DNA from: Micavibrio sp. UBA2705
GTDB lineage: Bacteria > Pseudomonadota > Alphaproteobacteria > Micavibrionales > Micavibrionaceae
DNA: 26,952 nucleotides
Reading direction: 5' to 3'
NCBI GenBank assembly: GCA_002354205.1
Contig: DELD01000035.1
Location: 1-26,952 of the forward strand
This document shows, piece after piece, positions 1 to 7,080 of this stretch (the stretch's first letter is position 1; every line of letters begins with the position of its first letter). The translations under genes and the position numbers were made by a program. The notes below the pieces were generated by a model that did no database searches, had not been told where the DNA came from, and was given only the letters and a program-made list of their open reading frames with translations.

Positions 1-92
1 GCCAAAAGGCCGCGCGCAAAGGTTTCTAAAAGCGGTAGCGCCGCGGGGATGTTATAAACATTGGCTGTGCTTGGCGGGTTATCCTGCAGCAT
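1..92 (-). CDS. addB: AddB N-terminus (double-strand break repair helicase-nuclease subunit), truncated by window edge
   Basis: Only the first 30 codons are present, because the gene runs off the left edge. The reading frame opens with ATG at 92-90 and contains VYNIPAALPLLETFARGLL, which resembles the usual start of alphaproteobacterial AddB (a NIP...P.L...A.GLL pattern). AddB pairs with AddA in the RecBCD-like complex that resects double-strand breaks. The start overlaps the last 14 bases of the upstream uridylyltransferase gene, which suggests translational coupling. Gene order tsaE, murU, addB is also what is known from this bacterial class, and it supports the call more than the short sequence alone does. 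The frame is open to the window end. Confidence 0.72.
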   Translation of the reverse strand, partial: MLQDNPPSTANVYNIPAALPLLETFARGLL

Positions 93-807
93 TTTGGCCC
101 TCCCGATAATGGGCGTCAACGCGCTGTAAATCTTCCGGTGTGCTAATGTGATGCCAAAGCCCTTCGTAGTTCGCGGCATAAAGGCGATCATTTTCCTCCG
201 CCTTATCCATCAACTCAAGGAAAGAGAAATAACCATCAGGGCTTTGCTCAAAAACGCGCGGGTGGCAAATGCGGATACCTGTAAACATGTGGCTGCCGCT
301 TTTGTCTAAGCTGCGCTGCGCCTTGCCATTAGCGTCAATTGTGTAATCCCCATTTATCTCGTTGGCTTCAAAATCTTTGCAATCCATACAGAGTAAAAGA
401 ATATCCATTTTACTGGAATCCCATAGCGTCGCAAGTTGGCTCAATGCGGCCTTGTGGCTCTCCCTTGGGTCTTGCCACAACGCATCCCCATTAATAATGT
501 AAAACGCTTCATCGCCAAAATGATGCAGGGCTTTTTTTATGCCGCCGCCAGTCTCTAAGCGTTCATCTTCATGGGAAATAATGATTTTTGCGCTATCAAT
601 TGTCTTTAAATGATTTTGCAGTATCTCAGCGCAATATGATGTGTTAACGACAATCTCGCATACGCCGTGGGCGACAAGCTCAGCAATCGCATAATCAATA
701 ATCGGCTGACCGTTCACAGGGACCATGGGTTTTGGCATTGTGTCGGTATAAGGGCGCAGGCGTGAGCCTAATCCCGCGGCGAGTATGAAAGCTTTTTCTA
801 TCATCAT
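79..807 (-). CDS. murU: Nucleotidyltransferase, probably N-acetylmuramate alpha-1-phosphate uridylyltransferase (MurU)
   Basis: This 242-residue protein has the full sugar-phosphate nucleotidyltransferase signature: LAAGLGSRLRPYT (residues 9-21) followed by MPKPM (24-28), a GGGIKKAL loop (87-94) and NGDAL (106-110). MurU transfers UMP from UTP to MurNAc-1-phosphate, giving UDP-MurNAc in the cytoplasmic cell-wall recycling route that bypasses de novo synthesis. Length fits MurU rather than the longer GlmU or the hexose-1-phosphate thymidylyltransferases. It lies 28 bases after tsaE and overlaps addB, so the three probably form one transcript. The kinase partner AmgK, usually found between tsaE and murU in related bacteria, is absent from that slot. 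Substrate assignment rests on context; another mannose- or glucose-1-phosphate nucleotidyltransferase remains possible. Confidence 0.8.
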   Translation of the reverse strand: MMIEKAFILAAGLGSRLRPYTDTMPKPMVPVNGQPIIDYAIAELVAHGVCEIVVNTSYCAEILQNHLKTIDSAKIIISHEDERLETGGGIKKALHHFGDEAFYIINGDALWQDPRESHKAALSQLATLWDSSKMDILLLCMDCKDFEANEINGDYTIDANGKAQRSLDKSGSHMFTGIRICHPRVFEQSPDGYFSFLELMDKAEENDRLYAANYEGLWHHISTPEDLQRVDAHYREGQNAAG

Positions 808-835
808 TTAGTGATACTGGAGCGCCGGTCTGTGG

Positions 836-1270
836 TCAATCCGCTATTGTGAAAATACGGCTGTTTTCCGCATCTGATGCGCCTCCATCGGGGGTGATGT
901 TTATGCGCATCGCATTTTTCGGCGTATATGCGCCAAGGCGCTCAGGCCATTCTATCAAACAGATATGCTCTGCAGTTGCATCTTCCCAATCAAGCTCCCA
1001 AATTTCATCGGGGCTTTCTAGGCGGTAAAGGTCAAAATGCCAAATCTCGCCTTTGGGGGTATCGTAACTTTGCACCAAGGTAAATGTCGGGCTTGGCACT
1101 TCCATCTCGGCCTCGCCTGCGAGGTGGCGAATAAAGGCGCGGGCAAAGCTGCTTTTGCCCATGCCAAGCGTGCCTTCAAGCAAAATGACGCGCGGCGGGC
1201 TTGTGCTGTCGGCAATTTCACGGGCAAGCGCCTCGGTTTCCTTTAAGCTATGGACATTAACGCTGCGCAT
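836..1270 (-). CDS. tsaE: tRNA threonylcarbamoyladenosine biosynthesis ATPase TsaE
   Basis: TsaE is the small ATPase that works with TsaB and TsaD to make the t6A modification at position 37 of ANN-decoding tRNAs. The 144-residue product shows a P-loop GTLGMGKS (33-40), SPTFTLV (60-66), HFDLYRL (78-84) and IEWPER (106-111), in the order expected for the family. The open frame extends further upstream to 1477, but the extra 69 residues overlap the divergent reductase gene and look unlike TsaE. ATG at 1270 gives the usual family length, so I chose it. It is the first gene of a probable tsaE-murU-addB operon. The start lies 72 bases from the divergently transcribed ferredoxin-NADP reductase gene. 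Confidence 0.9.
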   Translation of the reverse strand: MRSVNVHSLKETEALAREIADSTSPPRVILLEGTLGMGKSSFARAFIRHLAGEAEMEVPSPTFTLVQSYDTPKGEIWHFDLYRLESPDEIWELDWEDATAEHICLIEWPERLGAYTPKNAMRINITPDGGASDAENSRIFTIAD

Positions 1271-1342
1271 TACTATATTTACTCCGCATATAAATTTTAT
1301 TCGCCGCCGCGCATTTGGCGCACGGCTATTTAGAAAGATACC

Positions 1343-2353
1343 ATGACAGAGCAAAAAGTCATCAAAGATGTTGCAATAATTGGCGCAGGCCCTGTTGGCC
1401 TGTTTGCGGTGTTTGAATGCGGGATGCTCGGCTTTAGCGCCCATGTCATTGATGCGCTGCCTGAAATTGGCGGGCAATGCACCGCGCTTTATCCTGAAAA
1501 GCCGATTTATGATATACCGGGTTTTCCGTCCGTGCAGGCCGAAGATTTAATCCATAATTTAGAACAGCAAGCCGCGCCGTTTGCCCCCGAATATCATTTG
1601 GCACAGCACGTTCAAAATGTTGCGCGTGAAGGCGATATATGGCGCATTGAAACATCAAAGCAAAGCGCGCTTTATGCACGCGCCATCATCATTGCCGCTG
1701 GCGCGGGCGCATTTGGTCCGAACCGTCCGCCATTAACAGGCCTCGAAGAATATGAAGAACATTCTGTCTTTTATGCCGTGCGTAATAAAGAGCGTTTTCG
1801 TGATGCGCATATTGTCATTGGCGGCGGCGGCGATAGCGCGATTGACTGGGTGCTTTCATTGGTCGGTATCGCGGCGCATATAACATTGGTTCATCGCCGT
1901 GATAAATTTCGCGCTGCGCCTGATATGGTCGCAAAGGTCAAAGCGCTCGCCGAGCAAGGCAAAATCACCCTCGCTACCCCCTATCAATTAAAGGGGCTAG
2001 AAGGCGCAAGCGGTAAGTTAAGCGGCGTGATAATCGCTGATTTAGAAGGTGTGCAAAAAACAATAGCGGCGGATTATTTGTTGCCGTTCTATGGCCTTGC
2101 CACGGATCTCAGTATTGTCAGTAAGTGGGGGGTAGATGTTGAGCATCACCATATCTGCGTTAATCCACGCAATGCGCTGACGAATATTGATGGCATTTAT
2201 GCGATTGGTGATGTTGCGACATATGAAGACAAGCTCAAGCTCATCCTCACAGGGTTCGCCGAAGCGGCGCAGGCCGCGCATAGTATATATAAGCAATTAA
2301 AGCCAGATACGCCGCTGCATTTTGAATATTCGACAACAAAAGGCGTGCCTTAA
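1343..2353 (+). CDS. Ferredoxin/flavodoxin-NADP(+) reductase, thioredoxin-reductase-like type
   Basis: This 336-residue flavoprotein transfers electrons between NADPH and ferredoxin or flavodoxin in the cytoplasm. Two Rossmann folds are visible: the FAD-binding IIGAGPVGLF (12-21) and the NADPH-binding VIGGGGDSAIDW (158-169). A late GDVATY motif contacts FAD. The central domain lacks the CxxC redox pair of thioredoxin reductase, which separates this class of reductase (like Bacillus YumC and its Rhodopseudomonas counterpart) from true thioredoxin reductases. The ATG at 1343 follows an AGAAAGA stretch that may be a weak ribosome binding site. The gene stands alone: it diverges from tsaE and converges, 12 bases apart, on a small minus-strand gene. 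Confidence 0.9.
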   Translation: MTEQKVIKDVAIIGAGPVGLFAVFECGMLGFSAHVIDALPEIGGQCTALYPEKPIYDIPGFPSVQAEDLIHNLEQQAAPFAPEYHLAQHVQNVAREGDIWRIETSKQSALYARAIIIAAGAGAFGPNRPPLTGLEEYEEHSVFYAVRNKERFRDAHIVIGGGGDSAIDWVLSLVGIAAHITLVHRRDKFRAAPDMVAKVKALAEQGKITLATPYQLKGLEGASGKLSGVIIADLEGVQKTIAADYLLPFYGLATDLSIVSKWGVDVEHHHICVNPRNALTNIDGIYAIGDVATYEDKLKLILTGFAEAAQAAHSIYKQLKPDTPLHFEYSTTKGVP

Positions 2354-2365
2354 AGCCCCCGCAGT

Positions 2366-2716
2366 TTAGCGGATCAAGCGATATGTCACGCAAGGCAAAG
2401 GTTTAGTTGTGCCATCGGGCAGGGTTGAGGTGCCTGATTTTGCTATGCCTGTAATTTGATAGGGCTCTCCGTCACTTAAAATCTGTACGGCTTTTTCTAA
2501 ATCTTTTTGCGTGATTGGTTTTAGCTTCCCATATGCTTCTGCGGCGTGATGTGCTAAATACTCGGCTTGTTCTGGCGTTCTTGGAACAAGCAAAGGCGCC
2601 GTGCAGGCAGTGAAGCTGTTTGACAGCTCATCGGAATTATCATTCGTTAAACTATATATTGCGGCGCTTGATGCGGCAATAAAAGCGATGCCTAAATAGG
2701 CGCTGCGTGTATTCAT
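2366..2716 (-). CDS. Small membrane-anchored or exported protein of unknown function
   Basis: I do not recognise this 116-residue protein. It begins with a short basic segment and a hydrophobic stretch (about residues 6-23: AYLGIAFIAASSAAIYSL) that could be a signal peptide or membrane anchor. The rest is soluble, with two cysteines (about 38 and 109) that could form a disulphide outside the cytoplasm. A central segment, about 48-80, looks helical. A good ribosome binding site, GGGAGGA, lies about seven bases before the ATG, so it is probably a real gene. It is divergent from the sugar transferase gene, and a 27-bp operator-like palindrome lies between them. Confidence 0.6.
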   Translation of the reverse strand: MNTRSAYLGIAFIAASSAAIYSLTNDNSDELSNSFTACTAPLLVPRTPEQAEYLAHHAAEAYGKLKPITQKDLEKAVQILSDGEPYQITGIAKSGTSTLPDGTTKPLPCVTYRLIR

Positions 2717-2763
2717 TATTTATCCTCCCATTTATTATTTGCTGATAATAGGTGTTTTTAATT

Positions 2764-2790
2764 TTTATGTCAATATTTGTTTGACATAAA
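2764..2790. promoter_or_regulatory. Operator-like inverted repeat in a divergent intergenic region
   Basis: Two perfect 10-base arms, TTTATGTCAA and TTGACATAAA, are separated by 7 bases. The right arm contains TTGACA, a consensus -35 hexamer on the plus strand, with a possible extended -10 (TGCTAATTA) about 15 bases further on. The palindrome sits between the divergent genes starting at 2716 and about 2818. That size and symmetry are typical of a site for a dimeric helix-turn-helix regulator. No regulator gene is adjacent, so the binding protein is unknown. Confidence 0.5.
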
Positions 2791-2817
2791 TATAAGTTTG
2801 TGCTAATTAAAAGCGCC

Positions 2818-3399
2818 ATGAAGTTAAAACGTGTATTTGATATTGCTACAAGCGCGGCCTTAGCCGCTTTATCACTCCCTATCTTGGCGGGGGCGTACGC
2901 TGCCATGGCACTTTCTTTGCGTGAAAACCCGATTTATAAACAGCGCCGTATCGGTCTCAATGGGCAAGACTTTACCATCTATAAAATTAAATCTATGCGT
3001 AATGATTTTGACTTAGATGGCAATGCTTTACCTGATCGTGAGCGCATTACAAGAATGGGCAAAATATTGCGCGCCAGTAAAATTGATGAATTGCCGCAGT
3101 TTTTTAACGTGCTTGCAGGGGATATGAGCATCGTTGGCCCGCGCCCCGCGCCGCGATATATGGATGCACTCGCTAATGATCCTCTGCGCCATAGCGTTAA
3201 ACCTGGCCTTACCGGTATTGCGCAGCTGGCCTGTCAGGGGAAGCTGACGGATGAAGAGATACTCGCCTATGACCACCAATATGTAGCGCAGCAAGGCTTT
3301 CGTAAAGATTTGCAGATCATTGCGCAGACCCCTGTGACGATCATCAAAAATCTCCGCGCCCCAACATATCGCGAAACAGGGCAGGAACATAAGCTGTAA
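2818..3399 (+). CDS. Monotopic phosphoglycosyl transferase (bacterial sugar transferase family)
   Basis: This enzyme moves a phospho-sugar from a UDP-sugar onto undecaprenyl phosphate at the inner membrane, the first step in building a lipid-linked glycan. The 193-residue form starting at ATG 2818 shows the family hallmarks: LKRVFDIATS, a re-entrant hydrophobic helix (about 10-32) broken by Pro21, YKQRRIG (40-46), IYKIKSM (54-60), the catalytic Asp90-Glu91 in KIDELPQF, GDMSIVGPRPAPR, and KPGLTGIAQ. It is the compact PglC-like size, without the extra N-terminal membrane domain of WcaJ-type enzymes. GTG at 2800 is an alternative start, and neither has a clear ribosome binding site. No glycosyltransferases or flippase surround it, so the glycan it starts cannot be named. 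Confidence 0.85.
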   Translation: MKLKRVFDIATSAALAALSLPILAGAYAAMALSLRENPIYKQRRIGLNGQDFTIYKIKSMRNDFDLDGNALPDRERITRMGKILRASKIDELPQFFNVLAGDMSIVGPRPAPRYMDALANDPLRHSVKPGLTGIAQLACQGKLTDEEILAYDHQYVAQQGFRKDLQIIAQTPVTIIKNLRAPTYRETGQEHKL

Positions 3400-3411
3400 G
3401 AGCCGTTAAGA

Positions 3412-5232
3412 TTAAGCTGAGTGCATAATTACATCCAAGAAATCATCACCATAACGCCCAAGTTTTGATGAGCCTACCCCAGGGATTAAGGAGAGATCGG
3501 TTGGTGTTTGCGGCTTAATTTTTGCCATATGGATCAGCGTTTTATCATGGAAAATAACATAAGGCGGTATGTTTTGCGCCTTGGCAAGCTCGGCGCGTTT
3601 TGCACGCAGCGCTTCAAATATGCTCTGATCTTGCTCTGATGTAAGCATACGTTCTATCATGCCTGCCGACTTTTCAGAGCGTGATGATCTCACAGATTTA
3701 TCAACCCGCAATGCGATCTCTTGTTTTTGTTTAATAAAGGCCGCGCCTTCTGGCGTGATTTTTAAAGAGCTATATGATTCCATATCAACACTTAACAGGC
3801 CGTGGGCGTGAAGCTGACGGAAAATGGATTGCCATTCTTTATTGCTATGCTCTTCGCCTTTTTTCCAAATGTTGAGCTTATCATGACCAAAGCGTTTGGT
3901 TTGTTCCGTATCTTTGCCGAGTAGGACGTTGATTGTGTGCGCTACGCCAAAGCGCTGGCCTGTGCGGTAAACGGCAGAAAGTGCTTTTTGCGCGGCTAAT
4001 GTGCCATCAAAACTCTCTGGTGGAGTTTTGCAAATGTCGCAATTATCGCAAGGCTCTAAATCATCCCCAAAATAATTCAGCAAAATTTGACGGCGGCAGC
4101 GCAAAGCTTCGCAGTAACCAAGTAATGCCGAGAGCTTTTGTTTTTCGACATATTTTTGTTCTTGCGTCGCGTTTGAGCTTTCAATCATCGCACTTCTTAA
4201 GGCAACATCTTGCATGCCGTAAGTCATCCATGCTTGCGCGGGGAGGCCATCGCGCCCTGCGCGCCCTGTTTCCTGATAATAAGATTCAATGTTGGATGGC
4301 AGGTCTAAATGTGCAACAAAGCGTACGTCAGGTTTGTTTATGCCCATGCCAAAGGCGATTGTCGCCACGACAATGACTTGTTCTTCTTTTAAAAAACGTT
4401 CCTGCGTTGTTGCGCGCGCCGCATCGCTTAAGCCCGCATGATAAGGCATGGCGTGATAGCCTTGTTCTTTTAGCCATTCGGCTGTTTGTTCAACCTTTTT
4501 ACGTGACAGGCAGTATATAATGCCGCTATCCCGCGCGTGGTGGGTTGAAATAAAGCGCTCTAAATCTTTTTTAGGATTACTTTTTGGTGTGACAATATAT
4601 TTAATGTTGGGGCGGTCAAAGCCGCTGATAAAGGTGGCATCCTCATCAATGGACAAAACGCCCAAGATGTCCTTGCGTGTACGCTCATCCGCCGTGGCGG
4701 TAAGCGCAATGCGCGGAACGTGAACAAAACGCGCTGCTAAAACTTTAAGTTGTGCGTATTCCGGTCTAAAATCATGCCCCCATTGCGATACACAATGGGC
4801 TTCGTCAATGGCGAAAAGGTTGATTTTACACTGGTCTAATATATCAAGGAAGCCATCTGAAAGTAGGCGTTCTGGGGAGACATAAAGTAAATCAATGCCG
4901 TCATTATGTAGCTGCGCAATGATCTGGCGGCGCTCTTCAGTCGGCGTGGTTGAGTTTAGTGTGGATGCCCGCACGCCTACTTCTCGCATCTGCATGACTT
5001 GGTCTTGCATTAGCGCAATAAGCGGCGAGATAACGATTGTGCAGCCCGCTAAAGCAAGGGCGGGAATTTGATAGCAAAGCGACTTTCCGCCGCCTGTTGG
5101 CATAAGAACAAATCCGCTTTTACCGGCTATGACGTGGTCAATAACATTGCCTTGGTTTGAGCGAAAATCGTCATAACCAAAAATATCTTTAAGGATTTTC
5201 TGCGGCGCAGCGCCGATTAACTGTGTTTCCAT
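3412..5232 (-). CDS. recQ: ATP-dependent DNA helicase RecQ
   Basis: RecQ is a 3'-to-5' helicase acting in recombination and stalled-fork processing. The 606-residue protein is full length. Seen in order: the Q-motif region with YDDFRSNQ (20-27), Walker A MPTGGGKS (44-51), the DEAH box AIDEAHCVSQWGHDFRPEY (141-159), the TATA motif (about 178-181), TIAFGMGINKPDVRF (291-305) and QETGRAGRDG (320-329). The zinc-binding cysteines are at about 379, 395, 398 and 401, and a C-terminal HRDC domain covers about 525-600. It converges on the sugar transferase gene with only 12 bases between stop codons. It precedes no obvious partner and is 100 bases downstream of aat on the same strand, so co-transcription is possible. 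Confidence 0.96.
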   Translation of the reverse strand: METQLIGAAPQKILKDIFGYDDFRSNQGNVIDHVIAGKSGFVLMPTGGGKSLCYQIPALALAGCTIVISPLIALMQDQVMQMREVGVRASTLNSTTPTEERRQIIAQLHNDGIDLLYVSPERLLSDGFLDILDQCKINLFAIDEAHCVSQWGHDFRPEYAQLKVLAARFVHVPRIALTATADERTRKDILGVLSIDEDATFISGFDRPNIKYIVTPKSNPKKDLERFISTHHARDSGIIYCLSRKKVEQTAEWLKEQGYHAMPYHAGLSDAARATTQERFLKEEQVIVVATIAFGMGINKPDVRFVAHLDLPSNIESYYQETGRAGRDGLPAQAWMTYGMQDVALRSAMIESSNATQEQKYVEKQKLSALLGYCEALRCRRQILLNYFGDDLEPCDNCDICKTPPESFDGTLAAQKALSAVYRTGQRFGVAHTINVLLGKDTEQTKRFGHDKLNIWKKGEEHSNKEWQSIFRQLHAHGLLSVDMESYSSLKITPEGAAFIKQKQEIALRVDKSVRSSRSEKSAGMIERMLTSEQDQSIFEALRAKRAELAKAQNIPPYVIFHDKTLIHMAKIKPQTPTDLSLIPGVGSSKLGRYGDDFLDVIMHSA

Positions 5233-5332
5233 AGCTTTACGTTAAGCCAAGGCGCGGTTGATAGCGATGAAATTCAATTAATGCGCAGCGCTTTTCTGTG
5301 GCTAAGTTAAGCGCGGCGTGCGGATCGTTGGG

Positions 5333-5977
5333 CTATGTTTGTTTGCTGTCTAAAAAATCATCTAGCCATTGCTTGTTGAACTGCGAAGGGAAGGCGCGCT
5401 TTGCTTCGCCCCATTGTTCAATCTGTAATATATACTCTTCTTGTGGCATTTCATAAGCGCCAAAACGCATCAAATGGTCAGTGATGAACTGGGCATCGAG
5501 CAGCTTATAATCAAAATGTTTTAACAAGGCGCATAAATGCACGAGCGCGACCTTGCTCATATCGCGCTGGGCTGTGAACATGCTCTCACCGCAAAAAATA
5601 GCGCCGAGGGTGAGGCCGTAAAGGCCGGCAACTAATGTGTCGTCGCGCCAGACTTCTAAGCTATGGGCGTGGCCGCGCCGGTGCAGGGTCTCAAACCCCT
5701 TTTTTATGGGGCGGTTGATCCATGTGTTCTCTCGCCCATCGGCGGGGGTGGCGCAGGCATCAATCACAGCAGGAAAAGCGTGGTCGATTTTGATCTGATA
5801 ATCATTTTTGTTGATACGTTTTTTTAAGCTTTTGGGAATGTGCAGCGCGTTAATTGGAATAATGCCGCGCATTTTGGGCTCAATAACCATGACTTGTGGG
5901 TCGTCAGCGCTTTCAGCCATGGGGAATACGCCTTGGCGGTAAAGCATCATTAATACATCAGCAAAATCTTCGGTCAT
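5333..5977 (-). CDS. aat: Leucyl/phenylalanyl-tRNA--protein transferase
   Basis: Aat adds Leu or Phe from aminoacyl-tRNA to proteins with N-terminal Arg or Lys, marking them for ClpS/ClpAP degradation (N-degron pathway). The 214-residue protein has the expected blocks: YRQGVFPMAES (13-23), EPKMRGIIP (33-41), TWINRPIKKGFETLHRRG (85-102), HSLEVW (105-110), GLYGLTLGAIFCGESMF (118-134) and LLDAQFITDHLMRFGA (159-174). MAES near the start and RGIIP are typical of alphaproteobacterial versions. The first ATG gives a normal family length. It lies between recQ and the cold-shock gene on the same strand, with gaps of about 100 bases on each side. Confidence 0.95.
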   Translation of the reverse strand: MTEDFADVLMMLYRQGVFPMAESADDPQVMVIEPKMRGIIPINALHIPKSLKKRINKNDYQIKIDHAFPAVIDACATPADGRENTWINRPIKKGFETLHRRGHAHSLEVWRDDTLVAGLYGLTLGAIFCGESMFTAQRDMSKVALVHLCALLKHFDYKLLDAQFITDHLMRFGAYEMPQEEYILQIEQWGEAKRAFPSQFNKQWLDDFLDSKQT

Positions 5978-6081
5978 AATATTGAGTATAGCATGTTTAC
6001 GCGTATGAGATAAACCGCATCGGCGTATCTTAATGGTCTTCGCCAGCTATAAGGCGTGTACAATACGCAGTATAAGGGCTG

Positions 6082-6708
6082 TTAGGCAACTTTTCTGACT
6101 GCGTCAGCTTGGTCTTGCGCGCTTCTATCATCTTTGTGGTCTATGTCTTCCATCATTTCAATGGTTACAGCTTCGCGGCCTTTAGGTACATCTTTAACCG
6201 CCATTTTAATGCGCTGCCCAGGGGTCAATACATCAATGCCATGTTTTTCAAGGCAGGTTTTATGGACAAAAACATCTTTTTGGCCATCATCAGGAATGAT
6301 AAACCCAAAACCTTTATCAGGCTTGTACCATTTAACAATGCCCTGCATACCATTGAAACCAGATTTTTGGACCAGTTCTTCTGAATTTTCGCCAGGCATA
6401 AGGCCGGGGTCGATAAGCGCTTTGACCTTGCGTACCATTGCGCCTTTTTCACCATAGCCAATGTCACATATAAGTAGTGCGCCTTCGCCAATAGTCTCAA
6501 TTTCGGCCTTTTGTAATGTGGTAATATGTAAGAATGCATCGACATCTTTGTTTGACGGGACAACGAATCCAAAGCCTTTGGGTTGGTTGAACCACTTTAA
6601 TTTGACTTCAACATCTTCGTCTAAATAATCATCAACTATGTCCGCGCCATACTCCATCGGGTTTTGTCCCATAATGTCGTTGGACCTTTTAACAACTATG
6701 ACCATCAT
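6082..6708 (-). CDS. Protein with two cold-shock domains
   Basis: This 208-residue protein carries two OB-fold cold-shock domains, each with the RNA-binding pair of motifs. The first, about residues 34-97, has LKWFNQPKGFGFVV and DAFLH. The second, about 121-187, has VKWYKPDKGFGFII and DVFVH. The N-terminus and linker are acidic, and the C-terminal tail is charged. Single-stranded RNA/DNA binding and a role as an RNA chaperone follow from the family; paired-domain forms are common in alphaproteobacteria. GGGAGG lies 2 bases before the first ATG and 5 bases before the second (6705), so translation may start at residue 2. The 372-bp AT-rich leader upstream is shared with the divergent acyl-CoA ligase gene. 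Confidence 0.9.
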   Translation of the reverse strand: MMVIVVKRSNDIMGQNPMEYGADIVDDYLDEDVEVKLKWFNQPKGFGFVVPSNKDVDAFLHITTLQKAEIETIGEGALLICDIGYGEKGAMVRKVKALIDPGLMPGENSEELVQKSGFNGMQGIVKWYKPDKGFGFIIPDDGQKDVFVHKTCLEKHGIDVLTPGQRIKMAVKDVPKGREAVTIEMMEDIDHKDDRSAQDQADAVRKVA

Positions 6709-7080
6709 TGCCTCCCTTGCAAATTAGTCACTAAATAAAATTAGTAAATATAATAAAAATAATTTAGTGCAAAATAGCTAACCTTCTTAATGCGAAGGCT
6801 TCTTTACTTAGAGAAATATTAACCACAAATACAACTTAGAGTCTAGGAAATTATGTATATTAGCTATGCGTTATATAGATGGCTCGCATTATGTCATTGT
6901 TTTTAATGTGGTATTCAATGCTCTGTGCATACATATTTCGATAAAATTAATAACATTTTCACAGATGTGATAGTATAATAACGAAGTATATTTATATTTT
7001 TAAGGCTATAAAACGCAACGCATGCCCTGCTTCTAAATGAGAGTTTCCTTAACATACGGGGCATTTTTGAGGAAGAATTA
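6709..7080. other. AT-rich 372-bp divergent intergenic region
   Basis: No convincing gene is present between the cold-shock gene and the acyl-CoA ligase gene. The part nearest the cold-shock start (about 6720-6780) is almost pure A+T, as expected for a promoter and a long leader. On the right side there is a consensus -10 at 6974-6979, a small TCACA-GA-TGTGA palindrome at 6959-6970, and a possible 6-bp stem ATGCCC/GGGCAT (about 7023-7067) just before the ribosome binding site GAGGAAG. Confidence 0.6.
6950..6979 (+). promoter_or_regulatory. Candidate promoter of the acyl-CoA ligase gene
   Basis: A perfect TATAAT at 6974-6979 is preceded, 18 bases away, by the weak -35 hexamer ATAACA (6950-6955). 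The operator-like palindrome TCACA-GA-TGTGA at 6959-6970 fills the spacer, so a bound regulator would block RNA polymerase. A start near 6986 would give a leader of about 95 bases. Confidence 0.38.

Noticed and set aside
1271..1477. N-terminal extension of the TsaE frame
   Set aside because: It would overlap the divergent reductase gene by 135 bases, and family length and the P-loop position fit the start at 1270.
7023..7067. ATGCCC/GGGCAT pairing before the acyl-CoA ligase gene as an attenuator or riboswitch
   Set aside because: Only six base pairs close a loop of more than 30 bases, with no alternative structure or recognisable aptamer core.
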